Shown: positions 21,681-31,444 of the stretch, piece after piece | Layout of the letters: each line of letters starts with the position of its first letter | Position numbering within the stretch: position 1 is the first letter of the stretch | Assembly (NCBI GenBank): GCA_037355855.1 | Contig: CM074766.1 | Span: 3,782,001 to 3,846,000 of the forward strand | From: Pseudo-nitzschia pungens | Taxonomy: Eukaryota; Bacillariophyta; Bacillariophyceae; Bacillariales; Bacillariaceae | Reading direction: 5' to 3' | Length of the DNA stretch: 64,000 bases | Translations under genes and position numbers: made by a program | Notes under the pieces: generated by a model | What the model was told of the DNA's origin: nothing | The model's input: only the letters and a program-made list of their open reading frames with translations | Databases searched by the model: none

Positions 21681-21972
21681 TGTGTGGTTGAATGGAAGGA
21701 AGGGTGACTTCTTCTTTCACGGAAGAAATGAAATCCATAAGATCGTTATCACGATAATAGGTCCGGCAATCACTATTTGACTTGAGATGATATGAAAGTC
21801 CTCTGCAGACACATCGATAGGTGAAATTGTAGCTTGATGCTTGTTTGCTGTATCCCTTGAAGGATGTTGATTTTCTTCTTCTTCCGGAGGCAATGCAGTT
21901 GCGACAATGGAATGTCTTGGGAATTCTGGGATCATTGGCAAAGTGCCTTGGGTTGGAGGAAGCTTTCGGCAT
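21478..21972 (-). pseudogene. Transposase N-terminal fragment reading into the minisatellite
   Basis: ATG at 21972 in the conserved CACC-ATG-like context. About 85 codons of transposase N-terminus with the Cys/His region (FHCRNC ... GLSYHLKSNSDC) run into a Gln/Asn-rich tail of QQRVDNTGG repeats encoded by the minisatellite. A truncated DNA-binding protein could be made, but it lacks all catalytic residues. Confidence 0.75.
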
Positions 21973-22336
21973 GGTGGGGTGCGTGAAACATAAACATGTG
22001 TTTGAGAATAAAATAATTGTTGTTGTGATGCGATGCAAAGGAAAGTGACATGACACCACTGAAAGAAAAAAATTAAAATGGTGCGTGACGTAACTTTTGT
22101 GTGATTGAAGTAAATCTGATTAAAAATTATTTGTTATGTTGAGTCTAATGTGTCAAATGTGTAAAATGGAATGAAAATGTGACGAGGGACTGAATATCAG
22201 GGTCTAGATCAGAACATTTGTCTCGAAAGAAATGTTGGGGGGTTGAGAAAAAAGAGAAATAAGGTTGAGAATAATGGAAAAAAGGTTGTGAAATAAAAAA
22301 AGAGAAAAGTCGTTTGGGTTGCGATCGGGTCGCAAT

Positions 22337-22361
22337 GGGTCGCGAACCAGTTTTCGGATGT
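22337..22361 (-). repeat. Terminal inverted repeat, right
   Basis: Reads ACATCCGAAAACTGG on the minus strand, one transition from the left end in its first six bases, then TTCGCGACCC. Next to it are ATTGCGACCC and GATCGCAACCC subterminal repeats. Confidence 0.85.
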
Positions 22362-22531
22362 AGTAATTCAGTATTGATCTTGATACAGGGACAAGTTGGT
22401 CCCCCACTTTGTCACGCGGTCGTCGAACCGTCTTTCCCTTTAATCCGGATATGCTGGGACCCAATATTGCCTTCAATAGTAATGTCCCTTGGCGTGAATG
22501 GGTTATTCATTAGTGGCCCATACTTTGCCAC
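22362..22531 (-). pseudogene. Ty1/copia-like pol fragment
   Basis: Minus-strand frame with GPSISGLKGKTVRRPRDKV, a pattern I associate with the region before the integrase in stramenopile copia-like elements. It is bounded by the DNA transposon (22361) and the Tc1-like element (22532); the upstream part of the same relic continues at 23436. Confidence 0.6.
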
Positions 22532-23435
22532 TATGAAGATATTCAAGGTGGTGCTATGATCTGTGCTAAGGCTCCTGTGTAGGAGAGTGTACTGGGGCTA
22601 CAGGCAGCAGCCTCCAGTAACTGACTAACAGGTGCTGGGCTGAGTGCTAGAGCTGTGTGCTAAATGGTTAGCAACAGGCTTAGCAACAGGCTTAGCAACA
22701 GGCTTAGCAGCAGGCTTAGCAGCAGACCTATATCCTGTTTAGTATGGATGCTAGCAGAATTACTAGGGTCGCCGCGTACGATTTGTACCAATCGTACGTA
22801 CCCCGAGTAAAGCATCTGTTATGGTGTAGCTAAATGCTACAGGGTTAGGGTTGCTAAGCTACGAGATACTAGTGGTGCTAACCTACCATGGTATCATGAT
22901 AAGATATGATGCTACCGCCGGGGTCGGGTCATTGGTGTATAATGTGTACCATGACCGAATACCCGGCCCAAACAGTTACCCAACGCGCTAGCACACGATT
23001 CGATCTAATTAATCGGAGATACCTACGATACTCCGATACGGTACGCTACCCGTAGGATACAGTACCAGAGCTACAGGAGCTCTGTTATTATACGAGTTAG
23101 CGAGTTAGCGAATCGATGTCACGATACGATACAGAGCTGAGCGCTTTGGCTCAGCTCCCTCCGCTATATTCACTCTTTTCTTTATGCTCTAAAATAAACA
23201 CGCCTATCATGCCCTCCTATCGATCGATTCCGATGTACCTCTAGGGAAGTGCCTTGTATTGCTTGAGCGTATGCAATAGACCTTGAACAGTCCACTGTAG
23301 ACTCACGATTTGCCAGGACTTTACGTCCTATTATTGTTAAGGCTTTCCCCTATTTTTTCCAGTACGCAGTACAAGATGTTTATCTACGATTAGACCCCGA
23401 AGACCGCTGACGAGCGGATATCAACGCACCACTCG
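22532..23435 (+). mobile_element. Tc1-like element copy, non-autonomous or truncated
   Basis: Starts at TA + TGAAGATATTCAAGG. It matches 6439-5490 in inverted orientation: the GGCTTAGCAACA array at 22669-22720, the AGCTGAGC block, and the GCCTTGTATTG and TTGTTAAGGCTTTCCCCTAT segments, ending near TATCAACGCACCA. No transposase core. Confidence 0.7.
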
Positions 23436-24790
23436 CATCATGTCCTTGTCACTCCAGTTAGTTACACTCTGAAGTTTTCGTGCATTTCATGGCGTTGTTA
23501 TTGTTGTCGCGTTTGGAAAATTTCTCCTTATTCTTCTTAATGGTCTCTATTGGTGTTCCTTCCTGTGAAAATACTGTGACTCGTTCGATTTCATCGCTAC
23601 TGTCCCAATAATAAAGCCCCTTTTGTGAAGGTATGAACTTCTGAGTGGATCCGTTTGGGTTGGTAACACGGAAGGCATCTTCAACACCATTGTTATATTC
23701 AACCGTGTATCCAGGAAGATTGGTGACTGCATGGAAGGACAGGATGTTTGCCGTTCCCCTTGGATAATAGTATACTTCTCCAAATCCCAGAAGATCTCCA
23801 ACCATTGTTATGATTGCCTGCCGGCATTGGTGAAGAGATGTAGGATTTTTATCGTCGGTTGTATGTTCGTTAGAAACCTTTTATTGTAGAATACGTTTAC
23901 ACTTGAACAGTTATCCAGTAACACCCATCAAGGGTTAAGTCGTCGTTCGCATTGGTTGAACGTGGTTTGTTATTGCCTTGTACGTCTTCAATTATTTCGT
24001 CATTCTCTTCTATTTTGGAAACTCTGTCGGTGAGTAGTGTCACGCCGTAGTTGTCTCCATCGAGCTCTTCAGCCCAGCTTTCACTGTCCGTCAGGTTTTC
24101 CCCCGTAATTTCATCTTTGGTAATTGTTGCTTCAATAAGGCATTGGTCTCCATTGATTTGTTCCCTCTTTTCCTTTTGGATCCGTTTCCTTTCATTTTGA
24201 GTGGGGTCACCATTTTCCTTTGTCAGGTGTGGACAATTGTATGCCATGCACTCATTCTTTCAATCGCAGTTGTAACAGATGTAGTCCCCGTTCGTGTTGC
24301 CACCTCCGGTCATTACAAACTGGTGTCCGGAGTATCATGGTTTATAGTTTGTTGCGTTCTTCATCTGGTATAATCTTGGATTGAACTTGAAATCTTCCAA
24401 CTGGTGGGTGTGTGCGCTAATCACATCACATGGGTATTCGTCCTGTCCTTTGTTCATGGCATTATGGCATTCTTGTTTGTAAACGGCATATTTGTTGTCA
24501 TTAGCATTCATGAAGAATATGATTGCCAGGGCTCTATCTCTGGCTTTGCTTCGGATGAGGTCCGTGTCCTCTGGGTCTGGTGTGGGCAGATCGTCCGACT
24601 TCGTTGACTCGGTCTTTACCGACTTTTCAGTTTTGGATGGTGTTTCCGTCTTGGTCGTGCTCGTAGACTCGATGGTGGGTGTGCCTTCTACTAATTCTCT
24701 TGTTTCGTCAATACTGTATCCTCATCGTCATAGAAATTGGCTCCAAGTTTCTCAGCCACATTCACGAGGATTTCAAGTCACTACGTACCT
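23436..24790 (-). pseudogene. Ty1/copia-like gag-pol relic
   Basis: Read on the minus strand. 24480-24150 encodes a Gag end with a zinc-knuckle remnant (CYNCD, NECMAYNCPH) broken by two stop codons. 24247-23897 is an acidic spacer. 23805-23458 has FGEVYYYPRGTANILSF and KGLYYWDSS, as in the protease to pre-integrase region of stramenopile copia-like elements. Frames are shifted between parts, so it is dead. It was further split by the Tc1-like insertion. Confidence 0.65.
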
Positions 24791-25152
24791 GTAGTGAATG
24801 CATAATACAAAGTACATAGTAATGTACCGTAACCTTACGATAATCATTCTGGGTTTGATACCCCTAACTTACGGTAAGGTTAACCTTACCGAATAACAAT
24901 CGGCACAAAACTTCAACAGTCAACGGTACGAGTACGTAATCTTTTAAGGTTTATGAATGCTGAAGCAATACGAGTAATTACCGTACGTCGACATCTGCAC
25001 ATTACAAACTAAGGTTAAGACCTTAAACCTTCCTTCTTACTGTTAGAAGTGCGAAGTTTTTTCAATTGATTTTTCAATCTTGTCCCGAGAAACTATCGTA
25101 CCGGTAGGCCCCGGAGAACTCTGTTGATACGGGGAAAAGGCAACAAAAAAAG
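24791..25152. other. PP2C promoter region with GTAAGGTTA/TACCGGTA motifs
   Basis: 362 bp with dense TAACCTTACG-like inverted repeats (24830-24890, 25010-25030) and ATCGTACCGGTAGG at 25094-25107. No TE homology. The same motif class recurs before other host genes. Confidence 0.5.
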
Positions 25153-27041
25153 ATGGTCATCAGTGATGCCGAGGACACACCGGCCAACAAGGACAATTCC
25201 AACGTCCTTGGTGAAGCCGAGGAAAAGGTCAAAACATTCCGGAAACGGCGTCTGAGTGTGACGAATCTGCGCCAACTCGCCGGTGATAGCGACGATGACG
25301 TCGAAAATAGCACCGGTGACGGAGTGCATGCGTCTGACGAGCCTGCGCTTCAACTAGAAGATGAGGAGGAAAAGGCACACACCTTTCGCAAGCGCCGCCT
25401 GTCTCTGACACAGAATCACAGCGACACAAACGAGGAAACCGAATCACACAATCGTGCGAAACGATCCCGCATGTCATCGGATGGGTCACTCTCAAGCCTG
25501 GGTTCCTGCCAATCCGCAACGAATGTGAACAAAAACCTGCAGTCTAAGACCTTGCACGCGGCCGAGATTTTTTCGCCGACATCTCCAAAGAATTCGGCTG
25601 GGTTACCCAAGTTTTACCAAAAGGCTGCACGCCCCAGTATTCCGGCAGACGAGGACGCAGAGCACAAGACACCCAAATGGAAAAAGCGCCATGTTCGACC
25701 GCACGCGGATGATGACAAAAGTCTCCCGTTTCCGAGAGATGTCGTCGGGACTTTCTCTTGTCACGGTGTGGAACCCATTTACGACGATGACGAATTTTAT
25801 CACGTCTTCGAACAAGATGGCGATGCCGGAAACGAAATCGACGCGTCCCAGAAAAAACCAACCATGGCTGCTAAAACAAACCAAGACAGAGGTGGAGTTG
25901 CATTTCCGTATGGAAATTGTAACAGGACAGCACTGTTTGCAGTTTACGACGGTAAGGGCAATATACTCCGTTGGTGCCACTCTAACGATTTTTTTGCGAA
26001 CCGTTCAATATTACCTCACACAGCCTTGATTTGATTTTAAAAACACGAAAGGTCATGGTCAAGGTGGTGAATTAGTGTCTCAATATTCCTTGCATGAGAT
26101 ACAGCACCGGCTCGAGAGACATCCCGATTTCAATAAAAACATTGAAAATGCTTTCAAAAAGACATTTCTAGAGGTAGATTCGTCACTCAAAGACGAGTGT
26201 TTGATCGAACCTATGTATGCAGGGACTACAGCGTGTGTAGCATTGTTGAGAGAAAAGAAACTGGTTTTGTCCAATGCAGGAGACTCTCGCGCTGTTTTGG
26301 GGCGAAAAATTGAGGGGAACAAAGAAGAATGTTGGGAGGCAATTGACCTAACAGAAGATCAAAACCCTGATCTTCCCGCCGAACAGGAGAGGATAGAACG
26401 GATGGGAGGATATGTCACACCTGCTCCGGAACCTGGTGAGTATGGTTTCTGAAGATGGAAATTGAATCGATACATACTTTTCCTTCCCTGCGCCTTATTG
26501 ACTTTTTTTCTTACCGCCCTTGTTTGTTCCTCTCTGTCAATATCTAGGATTGTCGAGCCGGTACGATAACGTTGTTGTGCTAAATCTAAGACCTCTGCGT
26601 TCGATTGTTGTATATTTGTTCTTGCCTCACCTTGTTTTTTCTCTTACCTTATGATCCCTCTTTTCGTGACCGTGCACTGCGAATAGAGTATGGCTGGACA
26701 AAGAATGCTCTCAAATTGGACTTGCTATGGCACGATCGATTGGGGATCACGCTGTCAAGTCCGTTGGGGTGATTGCGGAACCGGTGGTCTCTTTCCATGA
26801 CGTACTGAAAACCGACGAGTTTCTAATTCTGGCAACGGATGGTGTTTGGGAATTCGTTTCATCCACAGAAGCAGTGGAAATAGTTTCCAAACATTTGCAT
26901 AAAGGGGCAACAAAGGCTTGTCAAATATTGATCGAGACCGCTGCAGAAAAGTGGCACGTCGAAGAGGGTGACTATCGCGACGATATTACAGCTTTAGTTA
27001 TTAGACTCCAACACTTGTTGGAGTCAAATCTAGGCAAATAG
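25153..27041 (+). CDS. PP2C-type protein phosphatase (4 exons, 516 aa)
   Basis: Exons 25153-25951, 26052-26435, 26548-26560 and 26687-27041. All introns are GT-AG and the joins restore the PP2C signature. The first 240 residues are a charged, low-complexity, probably nuclear region with two FRKRRLS repeats. Catalytic domain: NQDRGG (metal-binding Asp), AVYDG-H-GQGG across intron 1, GTTACVALL, NAGDSRAVLG, QERIERMGGYV, then GLSSRVW through the 13-nt microexon, LAMARSIGDHAVK, LATDGVWEF and a DDITALV end. Metal-binding aspartates are present, so it should be an active Mn/Mg-dependent Ser/Thr phosphatase. It is convergent with the PFK gene. Confidence 0.9.
26548..26560 (+). other. 13-nt microexon of the PP2C gene
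   Basis: TATCTAG precedes and GTACGA follows it. The 13 bases supply Gly-Leu-Ser-Ser and part of Arg in the conserved GLSSRVWLD block. Without it the frame is lost (13 is not a multiple of three). Confidence 0.8.
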
Positions 27042-27417
27042 ATTCATAATAGATCGTCTTTGTTTTTGAAATGTTGTACGGATGCTGAAGATCTTTGTCT
27101 CTTCAAGAGTTCTGTGTTCATTTGAAATGATGAAGTACTATATGACTGGTGAATGAAACGTCCAAACCTTTGCATTTATTTATGTGGTACAGAATGCTGT
27201 CCGAAATCAATGTTGAGAACAATTCCAGCCTCAAATTGCCAAAGGAAGACACTCTCACCGTTGTCGCATTCGAAAACAATGAAAGCATCTTCCGATTTTG
27301 CAATAAAGAACTTTTTTTCCTTTTCAACCAGTTGGGAAAACCGAGTTTGTGGAATATCATTTCTTGATCTTACACGAATCATAATCGATATCCGCGGATT
27401 TACCTAATGCGGCACTT
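27042..27417. other. Convergent 3' region between PP2C and PFK
   Basis: 376 bp with no gene. Presumably both 3' untranslated regions. Confidence 0.5.
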
Positions 27418-29337
27418 TTACTCGGCTGTGTTCGGTTGACGAGTCAAAGCCAAAATACGCTCCCAAGTTCTTCCATGGGGGTTCATAGATCTTGGAGAAG
27501 TGGAGACTAACTCGGGAATAGGAATAAAGACCATTCGGTTGTTGCACAAACCGACAGAGAAACCAGTAAAACCCGCCATTGCTCCATGGACAGCATTTTG
27601 TCCCAATTGCATGCAATCTGAAAGCAACGAGAAGATGAGTATGAGATACGACTTGCTTTCATTTTGGAAACACACCACAGCCTAGTAGATCGAAAGTGAT
27701 TGAACTTACAAAGACTATCTTGCGCATTCGCAGGGACCGAGCGGACAGTGTAAGAAGGATCAATGTACTTCACAGTTGCCACCGCGCAATTTTCTTTGAA
27801 ATATTCTTCAACTTGTTTTTTCATAAAATCTCCGATCGGAGGGAGCTTTCTGTTTCCACCGGCATCGGTTTCGGCCGATGTCCCGAGGAGCTCTTCCCCA
27901 GCTCCCTCTGCGACAACAATCACTGCGTATCCTTGATCCTTGACGCGTCGCATAATGTGAGGGAGGCATCCTTGCTGCCCCTTCAAAACAATCGGAACCT
28001 CGGGAACCAAGCACAAATCGACGTCCCCGGAGGCCATGGTAGCATGGGCCGCAATGAATCCAGCGGAGCGTCCCATCAATTTGACAATACCAATTCCGTT
28101 GGGCATGTTGCAGATAGCTTCAATCTTGGCGGACCGAATCGCAACTTGAGCAGCTTCCACAGCACTTTCGAAACCAAACGAGCGGTCAATATAATCCACA
28201 TCGTTATCGATTGTTTTTGGAATTCCAGCAACTGCAACATTCATTCCCTTTTTGTGAGCAAATACACACGTAGACTGCTGTGAGAACCCACGCTCGTGGC
28301 ATTTCATATCCCGTTGAATCCAACACGCTCTCATGCATGCTTACCTTTTCCATACATCCTTCATGGATTCCTGTTTTCAGATTCAACCATGGAGAACGTT
28401 TGTATTGTGAGATTCGTTTGTTTGGGAAAGAGTACAAAGCGCAATTTTTTCGCAATTTTTTTGCTTCTTTGTATCATTACTTACGGAATGCACCACGATG
28501 AGTACCATCGCCTCCAATCACAAATAGGCACGTGATTTTCTTGCTCTTCAAAAAGTCCAAGATTTTCTCAAGGTCGAATCCTCCTCTCGACGAACCCAAG
28601 ACGGTTCCACCTTCGTGATGAATATTGGCGACAAGTTCTGTGGTCAATTGGACTGGTTTGTAATTGTCGAAGTCCCAAAATCCTCTGTATCCACCCCGGA
28701 TTCCCCACACGACTCCATCAATACCGTAGGAAGAATACAAAGTGTTCACAATTTCACGGACAACATTGTTCAATCCTGGACACAAACCTCCGCAAGTTAC
28801 AATTGCTGCATTTGTATGTTTGGGGTCAAAATGAAGTTCTTTACGGGGTCCTGCTCTCACGTATGCGCGAGAATACGTTGGTTGGTTCGGCTTGCGAACA
28901 ACTTCTCCGAGAATACATTCGTGGTTAGTGATGAGCTTGTTGAATTCGGTGGGATGGGCATATTCTTTTTCGGCTGCTAGGGTATTCTTATTCATTCCTG
29001 GAAAGTAGTACGGGTTTTCGTTGGGGCTAGGAATATTCTTCATTACATTGTGGATGTTGCAAGGACTGAATCGTTTCTTGAGATCCTCGCATTCCCACAG
29101 ATAAACCTTGTCAATGGTTACGTCTGTTATCAATTTTCCCGTTGGTTCACCAGTCAGTTCACGTGCTGCGATGGTCTTCTCTTTCAGAAGTAGCTCACGC
29201 TCGTATGCTTTCTTCTTTTCCAGGAGGATTTTCTTTTCGGCTTCCTTCGCGGCTATGTAGTAGGAGATAGCTGCCGTCAGGGAGCAAGCGAGCCCAAAAG
29301 TGACGGCGTTGGAAAGACCAGAAGATGAATTCGACAT
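27418..29337 (-). CDS. ATP-type 6-phosphofructokinase with N-terminal membrane anchor (4 exons, 538 aa)
   Basis: Exons 29337-28485, 28370-28345 (26 nt), 28247-27710 and 27617-27418; introns 114, 97 and 92 bp, all GT-AG. It phosphorylates fructose 6-phosphate in glycolysis. Motifs: VTCGGLCPGLNNVVR (nucleotide loop), GIRGGYRG, IGGDGTHRGA (Gly, as in ATP users, where PPi enzymes have a second Asp), GIPKTIDNDV with the catalytic Asp, RSFGFESAVE, IKLMGR-type GIVKLMGRSAGF, VPEVPI and the terminal HGAMAGFTGF. This is the plant/trypanosome-like group with Lys in PKTIDND. Residues 11-30 form a membrane segment followed by a coiled, Lys/Glu-rich stretch, so the enzyme may be tethered to a membrane. An acceptor at 28273 for exon 3 would insert about 9 residues and is less likely. 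Confidence 0.88.
28345..28370 (-). other. 26-nt microexon of the PFK gene
   Basis: Flanked by ACAG and GTAAGC on the minus strand. It supplies IHEGCMEK between GTHRGAF and GMNVAVAG, restoring the 13-residue spacing I expect in plant-type PFKs. Confidence 0.75.
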
Positions 29338-30439
29338 GGTTGCAAACGAGCTTTTTACTTCGTAGATTTTAGCAATAGACTTTCTTCAAAAGTGTCGATT
29401 TCGAGCGCTGATCCACAAGAGAACGAAAAGATCATGCGAAGCATTTAAAAAAGTAATTCTCCGAAGTCCGAAGTAACCTTACTTGCACGAACGGTAAATA
29501 AGAAGCGACCTGACCCAGTCACCCATCAAAAATAATGATCATCTACGTAAGACTTACGTGTACTGGTAAGGTTACCCAGTAATGGACTAAAAAGTAACTC
29601 TACCTGGTAAGGCCTTACCGTACACTCGTGCTGTGTAAAAACAAGCGGAATGAATTGGGCAAATCAGTAAACCTTATCCGGTAAATTCCATGTGTCCAGA
29701 CTGAAAAATGATGGGGAAAACTGTAATTCGAAAAAACAATCCTACCGTAAGGTTACCGGTAGAGAAGAATGAAAGAACGCTTTCCTACTACCGGTAGGAC
29801 GAAGATTGGACCTCGGGGGGGTAGTGGATGTTGGGCAAGACACAGGTCACCGCAACTGCAGGATGCGGGTGGGGACACGCCCGCACCTCCATGCGCACCA
29901 CCTGTGAACTGTGAACTTGCCGCACGCGCCGTGACGAGCACTATGACGTATGTGAGGAAGGTCCCAATGGTAGGTAGGTAAGTGTCACGAGAGGGCCGAC
30001 AGCGCGCGCACCGTAGACGGGCACAATGCGGTGCGCGCCTTCCCCATCTGCTCACCTCATTGTCCCTTGGCCAACACCAAGCCGATGACAATGAGGAGTG
30101 CTGTTCCCTGTGGGAGCGGATCAACAAAACTTATCTCTTCTCCCCAGCCACACACCTCCTCCATACACAAACGCCCCACCACCAACACCACTCCCCGACG
30201 CCACCCTGCTCGCATCCACACGCTGGCTACCCCAGCTCCCCGATCCTGCCGATCACCCCGTTGTATACCGCCATCACGGCCTCTATTTTTTTTTTCAAGT
30301 AAGGATACCGGTAAGGTTTTCCGTATATTTTTTTTGTTGAATAACTTTGTAGTAAGATTAAACCTTACCTAGTAGAGTACATTCTAAGAGTACCTTACTA
30401 TGACAGTACAAGAAGTACCGTATTGGGGTGTGACCAATA

Positions 30440-30560
30440 GCAGCAGTGCGTTGATATTTGCCCGTCGGCAATTCGTAGGTAAACTATCTCGTGCTGAAAA
30501 ATAGGGAAAGCCTTAACAATAATAACACGTATATCCCTGGCAAATAGTGAGACTAGTTTT
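30440..30560. mobile_element. Tc1-like element remnant
   Basis: GCGTTGATATTTGC, AAAGCCTTAACAATAATAAC and CCTGGCAAATAGTGAG match 5495-5615, the region around the transposase start. No ends remain. Confidence 0.6.
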
Positions 30561-30567
30561 TCAAAAT

Positions 30568-30735
30568 GATACGAACTTACCGTAAGTTACCTATCCTACA
30601 TATTATAAAAATTACGTACGTAATTAATTACACGTACGTAGTAATAATTTTTAAAAAACTATTTTTAGTTTCCCGAATCCCCCTTTTAAAGTAGGATATG
30701 TATGGTAAGTTCATACGTATCATTTTGAAAAAACT
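30568..30735. repeat. Imperfect inverted repeat
   Basis: TCAAAATGATACGAACTTAC at 30555 is mirrored by GTAAGTTCATACGTATCATTTTGA at 30702-30727, with CGTACGTAAT palindromes in between. It may be a MITE or a hairpin; no target duplication was confirmed. Confidence 0.5.
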
Positions 30736-31444
30736 TAACCTGTCGCGCGGTGCGCGCATTTTTCTATTTCCGACCGCTCCCCGTACGGGTACATACGAGT
30801 AAAAGTAATTACCGAGCTGCAACACGAATTTCGTACGGTACTTCAATCAAAACATTGCGTAAAATTATTTTTTGTTAAGCTTTACTGCTAGCATCTCAAT
30901 TACCGTTTCATACACTGATCGAAGGCTTCCATGAGAGAGGTACACCAATGTCGTCGATTCCCATTAACATATTGCAGCACTTGCTTTTTGTGAGGGGATC
31001 ATCATTGATGAAAAATGTGAGCTGGTTAGCAGCTGGACTACTACTACTACTAGTAATAGTAGGAGTGCGTTCTATCGATCTACTATTAGACGACTTACTC
31101 ATACTAATTCCCGTCGGTGACGGTGTTGGTGTTGGTCGAGATAGTATTAAGGCGGGGAATCAATATTCTCTGTTGCGAGTGTAAAGCAAGGCCTTCTATC
31201 GTTTGTTCTCCACCAACTGGTTTAGCTCTTCGGTTCGACGAATATATTATATTTCATCCCTGGCGAAATTCATCTTCTTCTTGATTCGCTACTACTACTA
31301 GTAGTACTGCAGTGTGGACGCTTGACCCGAATGCTATTGTATGAAGACATGCATTGCTGTAGAGACTCGATGTTCTGGTTCTTCCGCAAGCCCTATTCTG
31401 GGTCAATGCGACGCGCTGAAACGTAGATCCTACTGCTACTACTA

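Larger units (their letters stand above)
16974..22361 (-). mobile_element. Complete, internally deleted Plavaka/CACTA-like transposon (5.4 kb)
   Basis: The ends are 25-bp inverted repeats at 16974-16998 (ACGTCCGAAAACCGGTTCG..) and 22337-22361 (inverted, with ACATCC), differing by a few bases. The flanking dinucleotide is AG on both sides (16972-16973, 22362-22363), compatible with the 2-3 bp target duplications of CACTA-type elements. The transposase lies on the minus strand from 22 kb, with its middle deleted. The left arm matches 1-2096. The 19.88-22.36 kb part matches 52.17-60.45 kb with large deletions. Confidence 0.8.
29338..31444. other. Intergenic, 2.1 kb
   Basis: Holds many TACCGGTAAGGTTA-type motifs (29475, 29566, 29608, 29742, 30305, 30350). 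A GC-rich stretch (29820-30250) has open frames in several phases and no recognisable content. A Tc1-like remnant lies at 30440-30560. A pair of near-identical ATACGAACTTACC and TAAGTTCATACG segments around 30570 and 30710 can fold into a hairpin of about 150 bp. Confidence 0.5.

Noticed and set aside
29753..30372. Possible small genes in the GC-rich 29.8-30.3 kb stretch
   Set aside because: Open frames up to 124 codons on both strands, mutually overlapping, with Pro/Thr/His-biased composition and no motif.
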